A DNA stretch of 64,000 bases from the NCBI RefSeq assembly GCF_030408635.1, contig NZ_CP047198.1, forward strand, positions 2,294,001 to 2,358,000, given 5' to 3'. Below are positions 1 through 8,857 of this stretch, in pieces. Made by a program: the position numbers and the translations under genes. The notes beneath the pieces were generated by a model. It was not told where the DNA came from, did no database searches, and worked only from the letters and a program-made list of their open reading frames with translations. How positions within the stretch are numbered: the stretch's first letter is position 1; every line of letters starts with the position of its first letter. This DNA comes from Corynebacterium coyleae (GTDB lineage Bacteria; Actinomycetota; Actinomycetes; Mycobacteriales; Mycobacteriaceae).

Positions 1-715
1 CCATCACAGATGCGATGCGCAGGGCGTAGCACTTCTTGGCCAGGATGGCGTTGCCGCCGTAGCCGGAGCCGTAGGACCAGATTTCCTTGGTCTCTGGGAA
101 CTGGGAAATGTACTTCGTGTCGTTGCACGGCCAGGCCACGTCTTCCTGGCCCGGCTCGAGCGGGGCGCCAACGGAGTGGAGGCAGTGGACGAACTTGTCG
201 CCTTGGATCTTCTCCAGCGCCTGGGTGCCCATGCGGGTCATGATGCGCATGGACATAACCACGTAAGCGGAGTCGGTGAGCTGCACGCCGAGCTTCGGGT
301 CCGGGTCGGAGATCGGGCCCATGCAGAACGGGACAACGTACATGGTGCGGCCACGCATGGATCCGGCGAAGTGCTCGAGCATTTCTTCCTTGAGCGCTTC
401 GGGCTTCATCCAGTTGTTGGTCGGGCCGGCATCTTCTTCGTTTTCGGTGGCGATGAAGGTGCGGGACTCGACGCGGGCGACGTCGGAGGGGTTGGAGCGC
501 GCCAGGTAGGAGTTGGGGCGCTTTTCCTCGTTGAGTTTGATGAGCGTGCCGGCGGTGACGAGTTCGTCGGCCAGGCGGTTCCATTCCTCGTCGGAGCCGT
601 CTGCGAAGACCACCTTCTCCGGCTCAAACAGGTCGACGGCTTCGTTAATCCAGTCGATGAGGTGTTCGTTGTCGGTGGGCGCTTGGCCCTCCAGGCGCTT
701 GACTTCGGCGGTCAT
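1..715 (-). CDS. pckG: Phosphoenolpyruvate carboxykinase (GTP), 5' part only
   Basis: This is the amino-terminal part (about 238 residues) of a GTP-dependent PEP carboxykinase, which converts oxaloacetate and GTP to phosphoenolpyruvate, GDP and CO2 in gluconeogenesis. The minus-strand reading from the ATG at 715 begins [19 protein letters not shown]. It contains the family features [20 protein letters not shown] and [17 protein letters not shown]. The gene runs off the left edge, so the kinase P-loop and C-terminus are not seen. An in-frame GTG two codons upstream is a possible alternative start. It is divergent from trmB, as in M. tuberculosis, where pckA lies near trmB and mmpL3. Identity is confident. 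Confidence 0.95.
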   Translation of the reverse strand, partial: MTAEVKRLEGQAPTDNEHLIDWINEAVDLFEPEKVVFADGSDEEWNRLADELVTAGTLIKLNEEKRPNSYLARSNPSDVARVESRTFIATENEEDAGPTNNWMKPEALKEEMLEHFAGSMRGRTMYVVPFCMGPISDPDPKLGVQLTDSAYVVMSMRIMTRMGTQALEKIQGDKFVHCLHSVGAPLEPGQEDVAWPCNDTKYISQFPETKEIWSYGSGYGGNAILAKKCYALRIASVM

Positions 716-1009
716 GTGCACTCCTTGTGTAACTGGTTATTGCCAGTGCGTGGCGCACGGCAACCCCAATAATCGTTGCGTTTTGTCCCAAGAGTATCGA
801 AATGTGTGTTCTTCAAGCCAAACCTTGGGCACTTCCACAGCATAGTGGATATAACCAGTACGCCCGAGCACTCATAATACTTTGGGCGGGGGTAACGCGC
901 TACCCCCGACAGGGGTGCATGCGTATCGACGACACGGGGGTGACAACCCGGCCCCTCACCCCTCGCCGGGACACTTGCGTTTGACCTGTTCATATGGACA
1001 ATAAACACG
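716..1009. promoter_or_regulatory. pckG/trmB divergent intergenic region
   Basis: This 294-bp non-coding stretch must hold the promoters of both divergent genes. A perfect 7-bp inverted repeat, GGGGGTA at 888-894 and TACCCCC at 901-907, may be a regulatory or hairpin element. A TTGACC hexamer at 981-986 could be a -35 element for trmB, but no well-spaced -10 is obvious. A sequence close to the recurrent window motif (TATCGACGAC) lies at about 924-933. No ORF or RNA gene is visible. Confidence 0.4.
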
Positions 1010-1780
1010 ATGAATAATTCTGAAAACACGCGGTCGGGCACGGGCGAGTTGCCCGCTGGCCGCCCATTGCAAACTGATTTTGAAACCGGTCTGGACTACC
1101 CGCGCCTGGGCTCCGTGACCTTTCGCCGCGGCACGCTGACCGATAACCAGGAGGCTCTGTTCAACGAGCATTGGCCGCGCCTGGGCAAGGTGCTGGCGGA
1201 GGGCTCGGACGAGCGCATTGATATCGACGGCTGGTTTGGCCGCGCCGGCCACCCCACCATCGTGGAGATCGGCTCCGGCACCGGCACGTCCACCGCGGCG
1301 ATGGCCCCGCTCGAGGCGGACACCAATGTGGTTGCCGTGGAGCTGTACAAGCCGGGGTTGGCGAAGTTGCTGGGCGCGGTGGTGCGCGGCGGCATCGACA
1401 ACATTCGTATGGTGCGCGGCGACGGCGTGGAGGTGCTGGCCCGCATGTTCGGCGAGGAATCCCTCGACGGCGTGCGCATCTTCTTCCCGGACCCGTGGCC
1501 GAAGGCGCGCCACCACAAGCGCCGCATCATCCAGTCCGGCACCCTCAACCTCATTGCCACGCGCCTGAAGCCGGGCGGCGTGCTGCACGTGGCCACCGAC
1601 CACGCCGACTACGCCGAGTGGATCGACGAACTGGTCAATGTGGAGCCGATGCTGGAGTACAAGGGCTGGCCGTGGGACGAGGCGCCGATGCTGACGGACC
1701 GCCAGGTGATCACCAAGTTCGAAGGCAAAGGCCTGGACAAGGATCACGTGATCCGCGAGTACCTGTGGGAGAAGAAGTAA
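1010..1780 (+). CDS. trmB: tRNA (guanine-N7-)-methyltransferase
   Basis: The 256-residue protein is a SAM-dependent methyltransferase that makes m7G46 in the tRNA variable loop. The SAM-binding motif [15 protein letters not shown] and the TrmB signature [15 protein letters not shown] are both present. The N-terminus is an unconserved extension rich in Ser, Asn and Gly before the conserved [12 protein letters not shown] segment, so a slightly later start is possible. The stop codon overlaps the start of the NYN gene by one base (TAATG), indicating translational coupling. The order trmB, NYN gene, mmpL3-like gene matches Rv0208c-Rv0206c. Confidence 0.95.
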   Translation: MNNSENTRSGTGELPAGRPLQTDFETGLDYPRLGSVTFRRGTLTDNQEALFNEHWPRLGKVLAEGSDERIDIDGWFGRAGHPTIVEIGSGTGTSTAAMAPLEADTNVVAVELYKPGLAKLLGAVVRGGIDNIRMVRGDGVEVLARMFGEESLDGVRIFFPDPWPKARHHKRRIIQSGTLNLIATRLKPGGVLHVATDHADYAEWIDELVNVEPMLEYKGWPWDEAPMLTDRQVITKFEGKGLDKDHVIREYLWEKK

Positions 1781-2454
1781 TGGACCTGCAGGCAATGACC
1801 CACCCCTACACCCCGGGTGCGCCGGCCGGTCCGGATAGCTACCTGCTGGTGTGGGACGCCCCGAACCTTGACATGGGCCTCGGCGCCATCCTGGGTGGTC
1901 GCCCGACTGCAGCGCACCGCCCGCGTTTCGACGCCATCGGCCGCTGGCTCATCGACCTTGCCGCCGACCGCTCCGACGAACTCGGCTACGACGTCGAGCC
2001 GGAAGCCACCGTGTTCACCAACGTCTCCCCCGCCGGCGCCGACTCGATCCGCCCGTGGGTGGAAGCGCTGCGCAACGTCGGTTTCGCCGTCTTTGCTAAG
2101 CCGAAGAGCGAGGAAGACTCGGATGTGGACGGTGACATGATCGACCACATAGAGCGTCGTCGTAAAGAAGGCGTGCTCCAAGGCGTTGTCGTCGCATCCG
2201 CAGACGGACAGAACTTCCAAGAACTCCTGCAAGAACTTATCGACGACAACATCCCCGTCACCGTCCTCGGCTTCCACGAACACGCCTCCTGGGCCGTGAA
2301 CTCCCCCGACGTCACCTTCGTGGACCTCGAAGACATCCCGGGCGTGTTCCAAAACCCACTGCCGCGCGTCCACCTGGACAAACTGCCGGACGAGGGCGCC
2401 TGGCTGCAGCCGTTCCGCCCGCTCAAGGCGCTTGTGCACAACCCGAAAGACTAG
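1780..2454 (+). CDS. NYN-domain (PIN-like) putative ribonuclease
   Basis: The 224-residue protein is of the NYN/LabA type (Rv0207c-like). The N-terminal strand LLVWDAPNLDMGLGAILGG carries the acidic metal-site residues typical of NYN domains. The central VDGDMIDHIERR and VVVASADGQNFQELLQELI match the second and third conserved NYN segments. NYN proteins are PIN-fold relatives thought to act on RNA; the substrate here is unknown. The start is the ATG overlapping the trmB stop; the frame is open further upstream inside trmB, but that part is not expected to be translated. It lies ten bases before the CmpL-type exporter, a conserved arrangement in mycolate-producing bacteria. Confidence 0.85.
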   Translation: MDLQAMTHPYTPGAPAGPDSYLLVWDAPNLDMGLGAILGGRPTAAHRPRFDAIGRWLIDLAADRSDELGYDVEPEATVFTNVSPAGADSIRPWVEALRNVGFAVFAKPKSEEDSDVDGDMIDHIERRRKEGVLQGVVVASADGQNFQELLQELIDDNIPVTVLGFHEHASWAVNSPDVTFVDLEDIPGVFQNPLPRVHLDKLPDEGAWLQPFRPLKALVHNPKD

Positions 2455-2463
2455 GAGCCCGCC

Positions 2464-4755
2464 GTGTTTTACAAGTGGGGCCACTTCGCCTACCGCCACC
2501 GCCGCATCATCCCGGTCATCGTCATCGCGCTGATCCTGCTGATGCAAGTGCTGTTCGGATCCAAACTCGCCGACCGCCTCTCCCAGGAAGGCTGGGAGGA
2601 CCCGGGCGCAGATTCGACGACGGCGGCGCAGATCGAATACGACACGTTCGGCCGCGACAACTCCGGCGACGTGATCCTGCTGGTGGCGGCGCCGGATGGG
2701 GTGGACAGGCCGGAGGTCGTCGATAAGGTGAATGCGCAGTTGGGGGAGCTCAAGGCGCAGCACCCTAACCAGATCGCGCACATCACCAGTTACTTCGAGC
2801 GTCCCAACCCGCAACTGGTCAACGCCGATCACACCAAGGCGTTCGCCGCGATCGGGCTGAAGGGCGACGGCGAGCAGACGCTGAAGGACTTCCGCACCAT
2901 CCAGCCCGCGCTCGAGGCGCTGGAGGTCCCTGGCGGCACCGCCCAGATCGCCGGCGCCACCGCCGTGGCCGACGCGTTGGACACCGGCATGGCCGACGAC
3001 ATCGCGCGCGCCGAAAAGATCGGCCTGGTGTTCGTCGCCATCATCTTGCTGTTTGTGTTCGGCGGCGTGGTGGCCGCGGCGATGCCACTGATCGTGGGCA
3101 TCCTGTCCATCATCGGCTCACTGTCGCTGCTGGCGGTGCTGGCGCAGTTCCAGCAGGTCAACATCTTCTCCCAGTCGATCATTACGCTGCTCGGCCTGGG
3201 TCTTGCCATCGACTACGGGCTGTTCATGGTGTCGCGCTTCCGCGAGGAACTCGACCGCGGCCTGGACACCGAAGAGGCCGTCGCCGTGACCACCAACACG
3301 GCCGGCAAGACGGTGTTCTTCTCCGCCCTCATGGTCGGCGTCGCGCTGTCCGGCCTGCTTATGTTCCCGCAGGCCTTCCTCAAATCGGTGGCCTACGGCG
3401 CGATCAGCGCGGTCGTGCTCGCCGCCGTGATTTCGGTGGCGGTGCTGCCGGCGCTATTCGGCATGCTCGGCCCCAAGATCGATTTCCTGTCCGTGCGTCG
3501 TCGCAAAGAGCGCAGCATGGAAGATACGGTCTGGTACAAGATCCCCGCCTGGGCGATGCGCCACGCCCGCCCCGTCGTCGTCGGGGTGGCGGCGCTACTC
3601 ATCGCCCTGACCGTGCCGATTGTCGGCATCGCGTTCGGCGGCATCAACGAAACCTACCTGCCGCCCAACCAGGTCACCCGCCAAGCGCAGGACGAGTTCA
3701 ACGAAGAGTTCCCCGCCTTCCGCACCGACCCGGTGAAACTCGTGGTCCAGGGCGCCGACAACGCGCAGCTCGGCCAGATCGTCATGCAGACCCGCGCCAT
3801 CGACGGCTTCACCCGCCCGCTCAAGCCCGACTACCCCACCGAAGGCGACATCACGGTGCTGTCGGCGCCGTTGGAGAACAGGGACGGTGGGGCGGACGTC
3901 GTCAAGCAATTGCGTGAGATTGACGTGCCGGAGGGCGTGACCACCTACGTCGGTGGCACCCCCGCCATGGAAGTCGAATCCATCGAAGCGCTGCTGGAGC
4001 GCCTGCCGTGGATGGGCGTCTACATGGTGCTGGCAACGTTTTTGCTCATGGCACTCGTGTTCGGGTCGCTGATCCTGCCGGCGAAGGCCGTGATCATGAA
4101 CATCCTCGGCATCGGCGCCACCCTCGGCTTCCTCACCGCCGTGTTCGTCGACGGGCTCGGCGCCGGGGTGCTCAACTTCACGCCGGGCCCGCTGATGAGC
4201 CCGATCCTGGTGCTCATCGTCGCCATCCTCTACGGCCTATCCACCGATTACGAAGTGTTCCTGGTCTCCCGCATGGTGGAGGCCCGCCAAGACGGCGCAC
4301 GTACCGACGACGCCATCAAGGACGGCACCGCGCATACCGGTGGGATTATCACCGCCGCGGCCGCCATCATGATCGTGGTCGCCGCCGCGTTCGCCCTGTC
4401 GGACATTGTGATGATGAAGTACATCGCCTACGGCATGATCTTCTCGCTCGCCCTCGACGCGACAATCATCCGCCTCCTGCTCGTGCCGGGTGTCATGCAC
4501 CTGCTGCGCGAGGACAACTGGTGGGCGCCGCGCTGGGTCAAACGTGCCGCGGGTGCGCTCGGCGAGGGCTCTGGCGTATCGACGACACCACCCACCGAAA
4601 CCCCCATCGAGCACATGGTCGTTGACACCCTGCCCGGCCGCGCCGGCGTCTCCGTCGAAGAGGACGCGACGCTGGTGCCGTTTAGCGAACTCATGCGCGA
4701 CATCGAGCAGCGCCGCGCCCTCGAGCAGCTGAAGAAGAAAGAACTTGAACGCTAG
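2464..4755 (+). CDS. cmpL1: MmpL3/CmpL1-type RND transporter of trehalose monomycolate
   Basis: The 763-residue inner-membrane protein has MMPL architecture: one N-terminal transmembrane segment, a periplasmic porter domain, five helices, a second porter domain, then five more helices. The two proton-relay Asp-Tyr pairs expected of MmpL3 proteins are present at D250-Y251 (LAIDYGLFMVSRF) and D595-Y596 (LSTDYEVFLVSRM). The C-terminal cytoplasmic tail is short (about 80 residues) compared with mycobacterial MmpL3, as is usual in corynebacteria. The family moves trehalose monomycolate across the inner membrane, so it serves the pks13 and mycoloyltransferase genes downstream. The start is GTG, ten bases after the NYN stop. 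The gene symbol rests on synteny and length. Confidence 0.88.
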   Translation: MFYKWGHFAYRHRRIIPVIVIALILLMQVLFGSKLADRLSQEGWEDPGADSTTAAQIEYDTFGRDNSGDVILLVAAPDGVDRPEVVDKVNAQLGELKAQHPNQIAHITSYFERPNPQLVNADHTKAFAAIGLKGDGEQTLKDFRTIQPALEALEVPGGTAQIAGATAVADALDTGMADDIARAEKIGLVFVAIILLFVFGGVVAAAMPLIVGILSIIGSLSLLAVLAQFQQVNIFSQSIITLLGLGLAIDYGLFMVSRFREELDRGLDTEEAVAVTTNTAGKTVFFSALMVGVALSGLLMFPQAFLKSVAYGAISAVVLAAVISVAVLPALFGMLGPKIDFLSVRRRKERSMEDTVWYKIPAWAMRHARPVVVGVAALLIALTVPIVGIAFGGINETYLPPNQVTRQAQDEFNEEFPAFRTDPVKLVVQGADNAQLGQIVMQTRAIDGFTRPLKPDYPTEGDITVLSAPLENRDGGADVVKQLREIDVPEGVTTYVGGTPAMEVESIEALLERLPWMGVYMVLATFLLMALVFGSLILPAKAVIMNILGIGATLGFLTAVFVDGLGAGVLNFTPGPLMSPILVLIVAILYGLSTDYEVFLVSRMVEARQDGARTDDAIKDGTAHTGGIITAAAAIMIVVAAAFALSDIVMMKYIAYGMIFSLALDATIIRLLLVPGVMHLLREDNWWAPRWVKRAAGALGEGSGVSTTPPTETPIEHMVVDTLPGRAGVSVEEDATLVPFSELMRDIEQRRALEQLKKKELER

Positions 4756-5710
4756 GACCTGGCTGCGCTGGCTCGCCCCGGTCGTTCTGGTTGTGGTGGT
4801 GCTGGTAGTACTCCGCGACCAGATGCCGTTCTTCGGCGACGCCTGGCGCGCCGTTCGGTCCGCTTCGCCGCTGCCACTGTTGGGCACGGTGGTCACCGCC
4901 TTGCTGGCGCTGGTGGCGATGGCCGGGGTGATGCAGATCCTGCTCAACGTCGAAGGCCGCATCACGGGGGTGGCGCGCACGAACGCGATCGTGTTCGCCT
5001 CCAACGCGTGGTCCACCACCGTGCCGGGCGGGCCGGCACTATCGGCGTGGCTGACGTACCGGGTGCACCGCTCGTGGGGCGCGTCGACGGGCCTGTGCGG
5101 GTGGTTCTTCGTCGTCTCCGGTGCGCTGTCCACGGTGTGGCTGGTGCTCATCGGCATCGTCGCCGTGGTGCTGCTGGGTGCCGACCTGTCGGTGACGTCG
5201 CTCGTGCTGTCGCTGGTGGCGGCCGCGCTGACCATCGCCGCAGTGTTCTGGGCGACGCTCAACCCTGCGGTGCTCAAACGCTGGGTGCGCTTCCTGCCCT
5301 CGCGCGTGCACGAGCGCGCCGTGGCGGTAATCGACCAGGTTGCCGCCATCCGCATCTCCGCCCCAGCCTTCGCGGGGGCGGCCGGACTGTCGCTGTGTAA
5401 CCGGCTGCTCGACTTGGCGACGATGGTGTGTGCGGTGTGGGCGGTGTCGTCGTCAAGCATTTCGCTATCGGGTATTTGCTTGGCGTTCATCATGACCAAA
5501 CTCGCGGGATCCGCCCAGGTCACGCCCGGCGGCCTGGGCACGGTGGAGCCCGTTGCGGTGGGCATGCTCGTCGCCGGAGGCCTTTCGCTTGCCGACGCCA
5601 CCGCCGCTACCGTCATCTACCGCGCCATCTCGTTTGCGCTCGTGACCGCCATCGGCTGGATCGTCTATTCCGCCGTCTACCTGGGACGTGTGGATAAACC
5701 AACGGCATAA
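4745..5710 (+). CDS. Flippase-like integral membrane protein (LPG synthase TM / UPF0104 type)
   Basis: The 321-residue protein has about eight hydrophobic segments and resembles the lysylphosphatidylglycerol synthase transmembrane/UPF0104 family. Visible family-like elements are FASNAWSTTVPGGPALSAWLTYR and the PGGLGTVEPVAVGML loop near the C-terminus. It starts at a TTG overlapping the last 11 bases of cmpL1, with AAGAAAG upstream as ribosome-binding site, so the two are probably co-translated. A membrane gene also sits next to mmpL3 in M. tuberculosis. A role in lipid or lipid-linked precursor movement is inference. Whether it works with the exporter is not known. Confidence 0.75.
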   Translation: MNARTWLRWLAPVVLVVVVLVVLRDQMPFFGDAWRAVRSASPLPLLGTVVTALLALVAMAGVMQILLNVEGRITGVARTNAIVFASNAWSTTVPGGPALSAWLTYRVHRSWGASTGLCGWFFVVSGALSTVWLVLIGIVAVVLLGADLSVTSLVLSLVAAALTIAAVFWATLNPAVLKRWVRFLPSRVHERAVAVIDQVAAIRISAPAFAGAAGLSLCNRLLDLATMVCAVWAVSSSSISLSGICLAFIMTKLAGSAQVTPGGLGTVEPVAVGMLVAGGLSLADATAATVIYRAISFALVTAIGWIVYSAVYLGRVDKPTA

Positions 5711-5768
5711 TCGCGAGTTATCCACAGGGCCGTTGCGCAAGTTTGGCCGGCGCTTTAGGTTGAAATGC

Positions 5769-6842
5769 ATGACTTCATTTACTGCTCTCGTGGACACGCT
5801 GGCCAGCGCCGTTGATGCGCTCGCCGGTTTCGACGAGCAGTACGCTCTCCAGGCAGGCCTCGACCCGGCGCAGGTGTCCGCGTGGGCGGGGCTGCGCGAG
5901 GTGTACTTCGGCCGCACCGCCTACACCCGCAAGCAGGCCGTGGCGCTGGAGCGGGCGCGGGGGTTCTCGCTGCACCAGTTGGTGGCCATCGAGCGCCGCC
6001 TGAAGCGCCTGCCAGTCAACGAGCGTTGGGCGCCGCGGCTTGCGCTGCTGGAGGTGCGCGGCGACTACCGGGCGGTGCAGAAAGCCGCACGCGAATTGCT
6101 TCCCGACGACGACCGCACCCCCGAAGACGCCTTCCGCTTCTCTGCCTCACGCGGCGGGAAGCGGAAGTTCTCCGGCTGCGGCGACGAACACGTGCTGGCA
6201 GCACTGGAAAAGCAGTTGCGCTCCGGGCTGGACGCGTCGAAGCCGGCGGGCCCGCAAATGTTCGCCCGGTTCGCCGACATGCTCACCGCGGGCGGCGGGG
6301 TGCAGGTGCAGGCGCCGCGCCCGATCGTGGCGGTGCCGGCGGACCAGCACGTGACAATCCTCGCCGACCACGGCGACGACGTCCTGCTCGCACTTTCCGA
6401 CGGCACCACCATCACCGGCGCCGAATACGTCGCGGCATTGTTAGGCGAGACGTTTCCGACCGAGGTCGCGCTCGTGCACCCGGAGGCCGGGCCGGTGAAC
6501 CTGTATCGCACGCAACGCGTGGCCAATGCGAAACAGCGCGACCTGGCCCGCATGGCCACCCCGATGTGCCCCGTGCCCGGGTGCCGGATAGCTGCAGATC
6601 TGTGCGAGTTCCACCACATCACGGCGTGGTCCCAGGGTGGCGAGACCAACCTGGCCAACCTGGTGCCGCTGTGCAGGTACCACAACCGGGTCAACCACGA
6701 CGATCCCCGCCACACCAACCGGCGCGGAAGGATCGAACGGATCCGGGGCCGGCCGGTGTGGGTTTCACCGCGCGGGTACCCGGTGTTTAGGCCCGGCGGA
6801 ATCATGGACGCGCTGTTCGGGCGCTACCATCTGCGAGTATGA
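5769..6842 (+). CDS. HNH endonuclease domain protein (DUF222-like)
   Basis: The 357-residue protein has an N-terminal helical, DUF222-like region and a C-terminal HNH nuclease domain. The latter reads CPVPGCRIAADLCEFHH, then NLANLVPLCRYHNRVNH, with the Cys pair and His residues of the HNH fold. Such genes are very common and multicopy in actinobacteria; their biology is poorly defined and some are tied to mobile elements. The ATG at 5769 is preferred; the frame is open from 5688, but that would overlap the previous gene. The stop overlaps the next gene (ATGA). Confidence 0.85.
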   Translation: MTSFTALVDTLASAVDALAGFDEQYALQAGLDPAQVSAWAGLREVYFGRTAYTRKQAVALERARGFSLHQLVAIERRLKRLPVNERWAPRLALLEVRGDYRAVQKAARELLPDDDRTPEDAFRFSASRGGKRKFSGCGDEHVLAALEKQLRSGLDASKPAGPQMFARFADMLTAGGGVQVQAPRPIVAVPADQHVTILADHGDDVLLALSDGTTITGAEYVAALLGETFPTEVALVHPEAGPVNLYRTQRVANAKQRDLARMATPMCPVPGCRIAADLCEFHHITAWSQGGETNLANLVPLCRYHNRVNHDDPRHTNRRGRIERIRGRPVWVSPRGYPVFRPGGIMDALFGRYHLRV

Positions 6843-7192
6843 CGAAACGAATCACACGCCCCACCGCGATCGCGGCCGACTACGTCGCCATCGCGGTATT
6901 CGCGCTGCTCGCACGCGCCGCCCACCAATCCGAAACCATGCCGTTCAACTTCACCGGCTGGCTGTCCACCCTGTGGCCGTTCGCCCTGGGTGTGACGCTG
7001 GGATGGCTGATCGCCCGTGACAACAAGGGCGGCATCATCTGGCCGGTCACCGTGATCACCGGCCTGGTCATCTGGGGCATCCGCAACGGCTCGATCCCCC
7101 ACTGGTCGTTCATCATCGTGGCGACGACCATGTCCGCGCTGCTCATGCTCGGCTGGCGCGGAATCGCAAAACTCTGGGCGAAGAAAGCCTAG
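6839..7192 (+). CDS. DUF3054 family membrane protein
   Basis: The 117-residue protein has four predicted transmembrane helices. The segment FNFTGWLSTLWPFALGVTLG and the pattern of helices are typical of DUF3054 proteins of actinobacteria, whose function is unknown. The start ATG overlaps the HNH gene stop by four bases, indicating translational coupling. Its own stop overlaps the stop of the convergent 36-codon ORF on the other strand (7189-7192). No regulatory site is visible. Confidence 0.8.
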   Translation: MTKRITRPTAIAADYVAIAVFALLARAAHQSETMPFNFTGWLSTLWPFALGVTLGWLIARDNKGGIIWPVTVITGLVIWGIRNGSIPHWSFIIVATTMSALLMLGWRGIAKLWAKKA

Positions 7193-7299
7193 AAGCTCGA
7201 ACCGAAGTTCCAGAGCGGATCACCCGTCTGGATGCCGTTGATGAACCAGATGACCATGCTGACAAGGTCGCCGAACAGGTCGAGGGTGGAGGAAAGCAT
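7189..7299 (-). CDS. Small amphipathic peptide, candidate PorA/PorH-type porin subunit
   Basis: A 36-residue ORF starts at the ATG at 7299, 16 bases after the accD3 stop and in the same direction. The peptide MLSSTLDLFGDLVSMV continues into IWFINGIQTGDPLWNFGSSF. It lacks basic residues, has Asp residues spaced among hydrophobics and ends in Ser-Ser-Phe. Corynebacterial PorA/PorH porins are 40-60-residue helices without signal peptides, some O-mycoloylated on Ser; the resemblance is in size and character, not proven homology. AGAAAGG lies about ten bases before the ATG. The frame is open 33 codons further upstream into accD3. A chance ORF cannot be excluded. Confidence 0.5.
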   Translation of the reverse strand: MLSSTLDLFGDLVSMVIWFINGIQTGDPLWNFGSSF

Positions 7300-7315
7300 A
7301 GAAGAAGGGCCTTTC

Positions 7316-8857
7316 TTACAGGGGGCTGATGGTGTGCTTCTTAGGAAGGTCGAATTCTTGTTTGGTGACCAATTGGCGAAGGGCTCGTCGTAAAGCAATG
7401 CGTGTTTGATTGGGCTCGATCATCTGGTCGATGTAACCCCGCTCAGCAGCCACGTACGGGGAAGTCATCTCCTGGTCATAGAAGTCCATGAACATCTTCT
7501 TCATGGCCTCGCGCTGATCAGGGTCCTCGATGGCGGCGAGCTGCTTGCCCTGCAGCATCACCACCGCCGCCGCCGAACCCATCACGGCGATCTGGGCGGT
7601 GGGCCAGGCGAGGTTGATGTCGCCGTTGAGGTTCTTCGACCCCATCACCGCATACGCGCCGCCGTAGGCTTTGCGCACGACCAGCGTCACCTTAGGCACG
7701 GTGGCCTCCACGCCGGCGAAGGCGAACTTCGCGCCACGGTGGATCAGGCCTTCGCGCTCCTGCTCCACGCCGGGCAGGTAGCCGGGGGTGTCCACGACAT
7801 AGACGATGGGGATGTTGTAGGCGTCGCAGGTGCGGATGAAGCGCGCGCCCTTGTCGGCGGCGTCCGCGTCGATGCAGCCAGCGGCGTACATCGGGTTATT
7901 GGCGACGAAGCCGACCGCCTTGCCGTCGATGCGGCCGAAGGCACAGATGAGGTTTTCGGCGTAGCCGCCTTGGATTTCGACGAGGTCTTCGTCGTCGCCA
8001 AGTTGCACGAGCAGATCCATCATGTCGTAGCCGGCGTTGGTGTCGTCGGGCATGAAGGAATCGAGTGCGGAGTCGTCCAACTCCTCGTCCGCGGGGGCCG
8101 TCACGACGGGGGCCGCGTCGAAGGTGGAGGTGGGCAGGTGGGCCAGCAGGTCCTTGACGTAGTCGAAGGCGTCCTCCTCCGTAGCCACCACGGCCTGGAT
8201 GTTGCCGGCCTGCTCCTGTACGCGCGCACCGCCGAGTTCGGCGGACGTGATGTCTTCGCCGGTGACCTCGCGGATCACGTTCGGGCCGGTGACGTACATC
8301 TCGGACTCGCCGTCAACGGCGATGACAAAGTCCGTGGTCACCGGGGCGTAGACGGCGCCGCCGGCGGACTTGCCCAGCATGATCGAGATCTGCGGGACGC
8401 GGCCCGACAGCGGCAGCTGGCGCTTGGCAATCTCGGAGTACATGGCCAGCGACGTCACCGCGTCCTGGATGCGGGCGCCGCCGGAGTCCTGAATGCCGAT
8501 CACGGGACACGAGATCTTGATGGCGAACTCCATGACCTCGGTGACCTTGCGACCGAACGTCACGCCGACGGAGCCGCCGTAGACGGTTTTGTCGTGGGCG
8601 TAGACGGCGACGGGGCGGCCGTCGATGCGCCCGTAGCCGGTGACCACACCGTCGGAGTAGACGGCGTCCGGGTCGCCGGGGGTGCGGGCGAGCGCGCCGA
8701 TTTCGACGAAGGATCCCTCGTCGAGCAGGGCGTCGATGCGTTGGCGCGGGGTGGTGCGGCCGGCGTCGTCGCGACGCTTGCGCGAGCGTTCCGAGCCCGG
8801 GTCCTGCGCTTTGTCTAGCCGTTCGCGCAGGTCGGCGAGTTTGTCGGCGGTACTCAT
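7316..8857 (-). CDS. accD3: Acyl-CoA carboxylase beta subunit (mycolate pathway)
   Basis: The 513-residue carboxyltransferase subunit of an acyl-CoA carboxylase is the AccD4/AccD3 protein that carboxylates the long acyl chain before Pks13 condensation. Visible family parts include RIDALLDEGSFVEIGALA, the oxyanion-hole region CPVIGIQDSGGARIQDAV and, in the second half, PIVYVVDTPGYLPGVEQE and VVRKAYGGAYAVMGSK. The ATG at 8857 overlaps the pks13 stop (ATGA) and is preferred over an in-frame start six codons upstream. The biotinylated alpha subunit is not in this window. The operon order fadD32-pks13-accD3 is diagnostic for mycolic acid synthesis. Confidence 0.93.
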   Translation of the reverse strand: MSTADKLADLRERLDKAQDPGSERSRKRRDDAGRTTPRQRIDALLDEGSFVEIGALARTPGDPDAVYSDGVVTGYGRIDGRPVAVYAHDKTVYGGSVGVTFGRKVTEVMEFAIKISCPVIGIQDSGGARIQDAVTSLAMYSEIAKRQLPLSGRVPQISIMLGKSAGGAVYAPVTTDFVIAVDGESEMYVTGPNVIREVTGEDITSAELGGARVQEQAGNIQAVVATEEDAFDYVKDLLAHLPTSTFDAAPVVTAPADEELDDSALDSFMPDDTNAGYDMMDLLVQLGDDEDLVEIQGGYAENLICAFGRIDGKAVGFVANNPMYAAGCIDADAADKGARFIRTCDAYNIPIVYVVDTPGYLPGVEQEREGLIHRGAKFAFAGVEATVPKVTLVVRKAYGGAYAVMGSKNLNGDINLAWPTAQIAVMGSAAAVVMLQGKQLAAIEDPDQREAMKKMFMDFYDQEMTSPYVAAERGYIDQMIEPNQTRIALRRALRQLVTKQEFDLPKKHTISPL

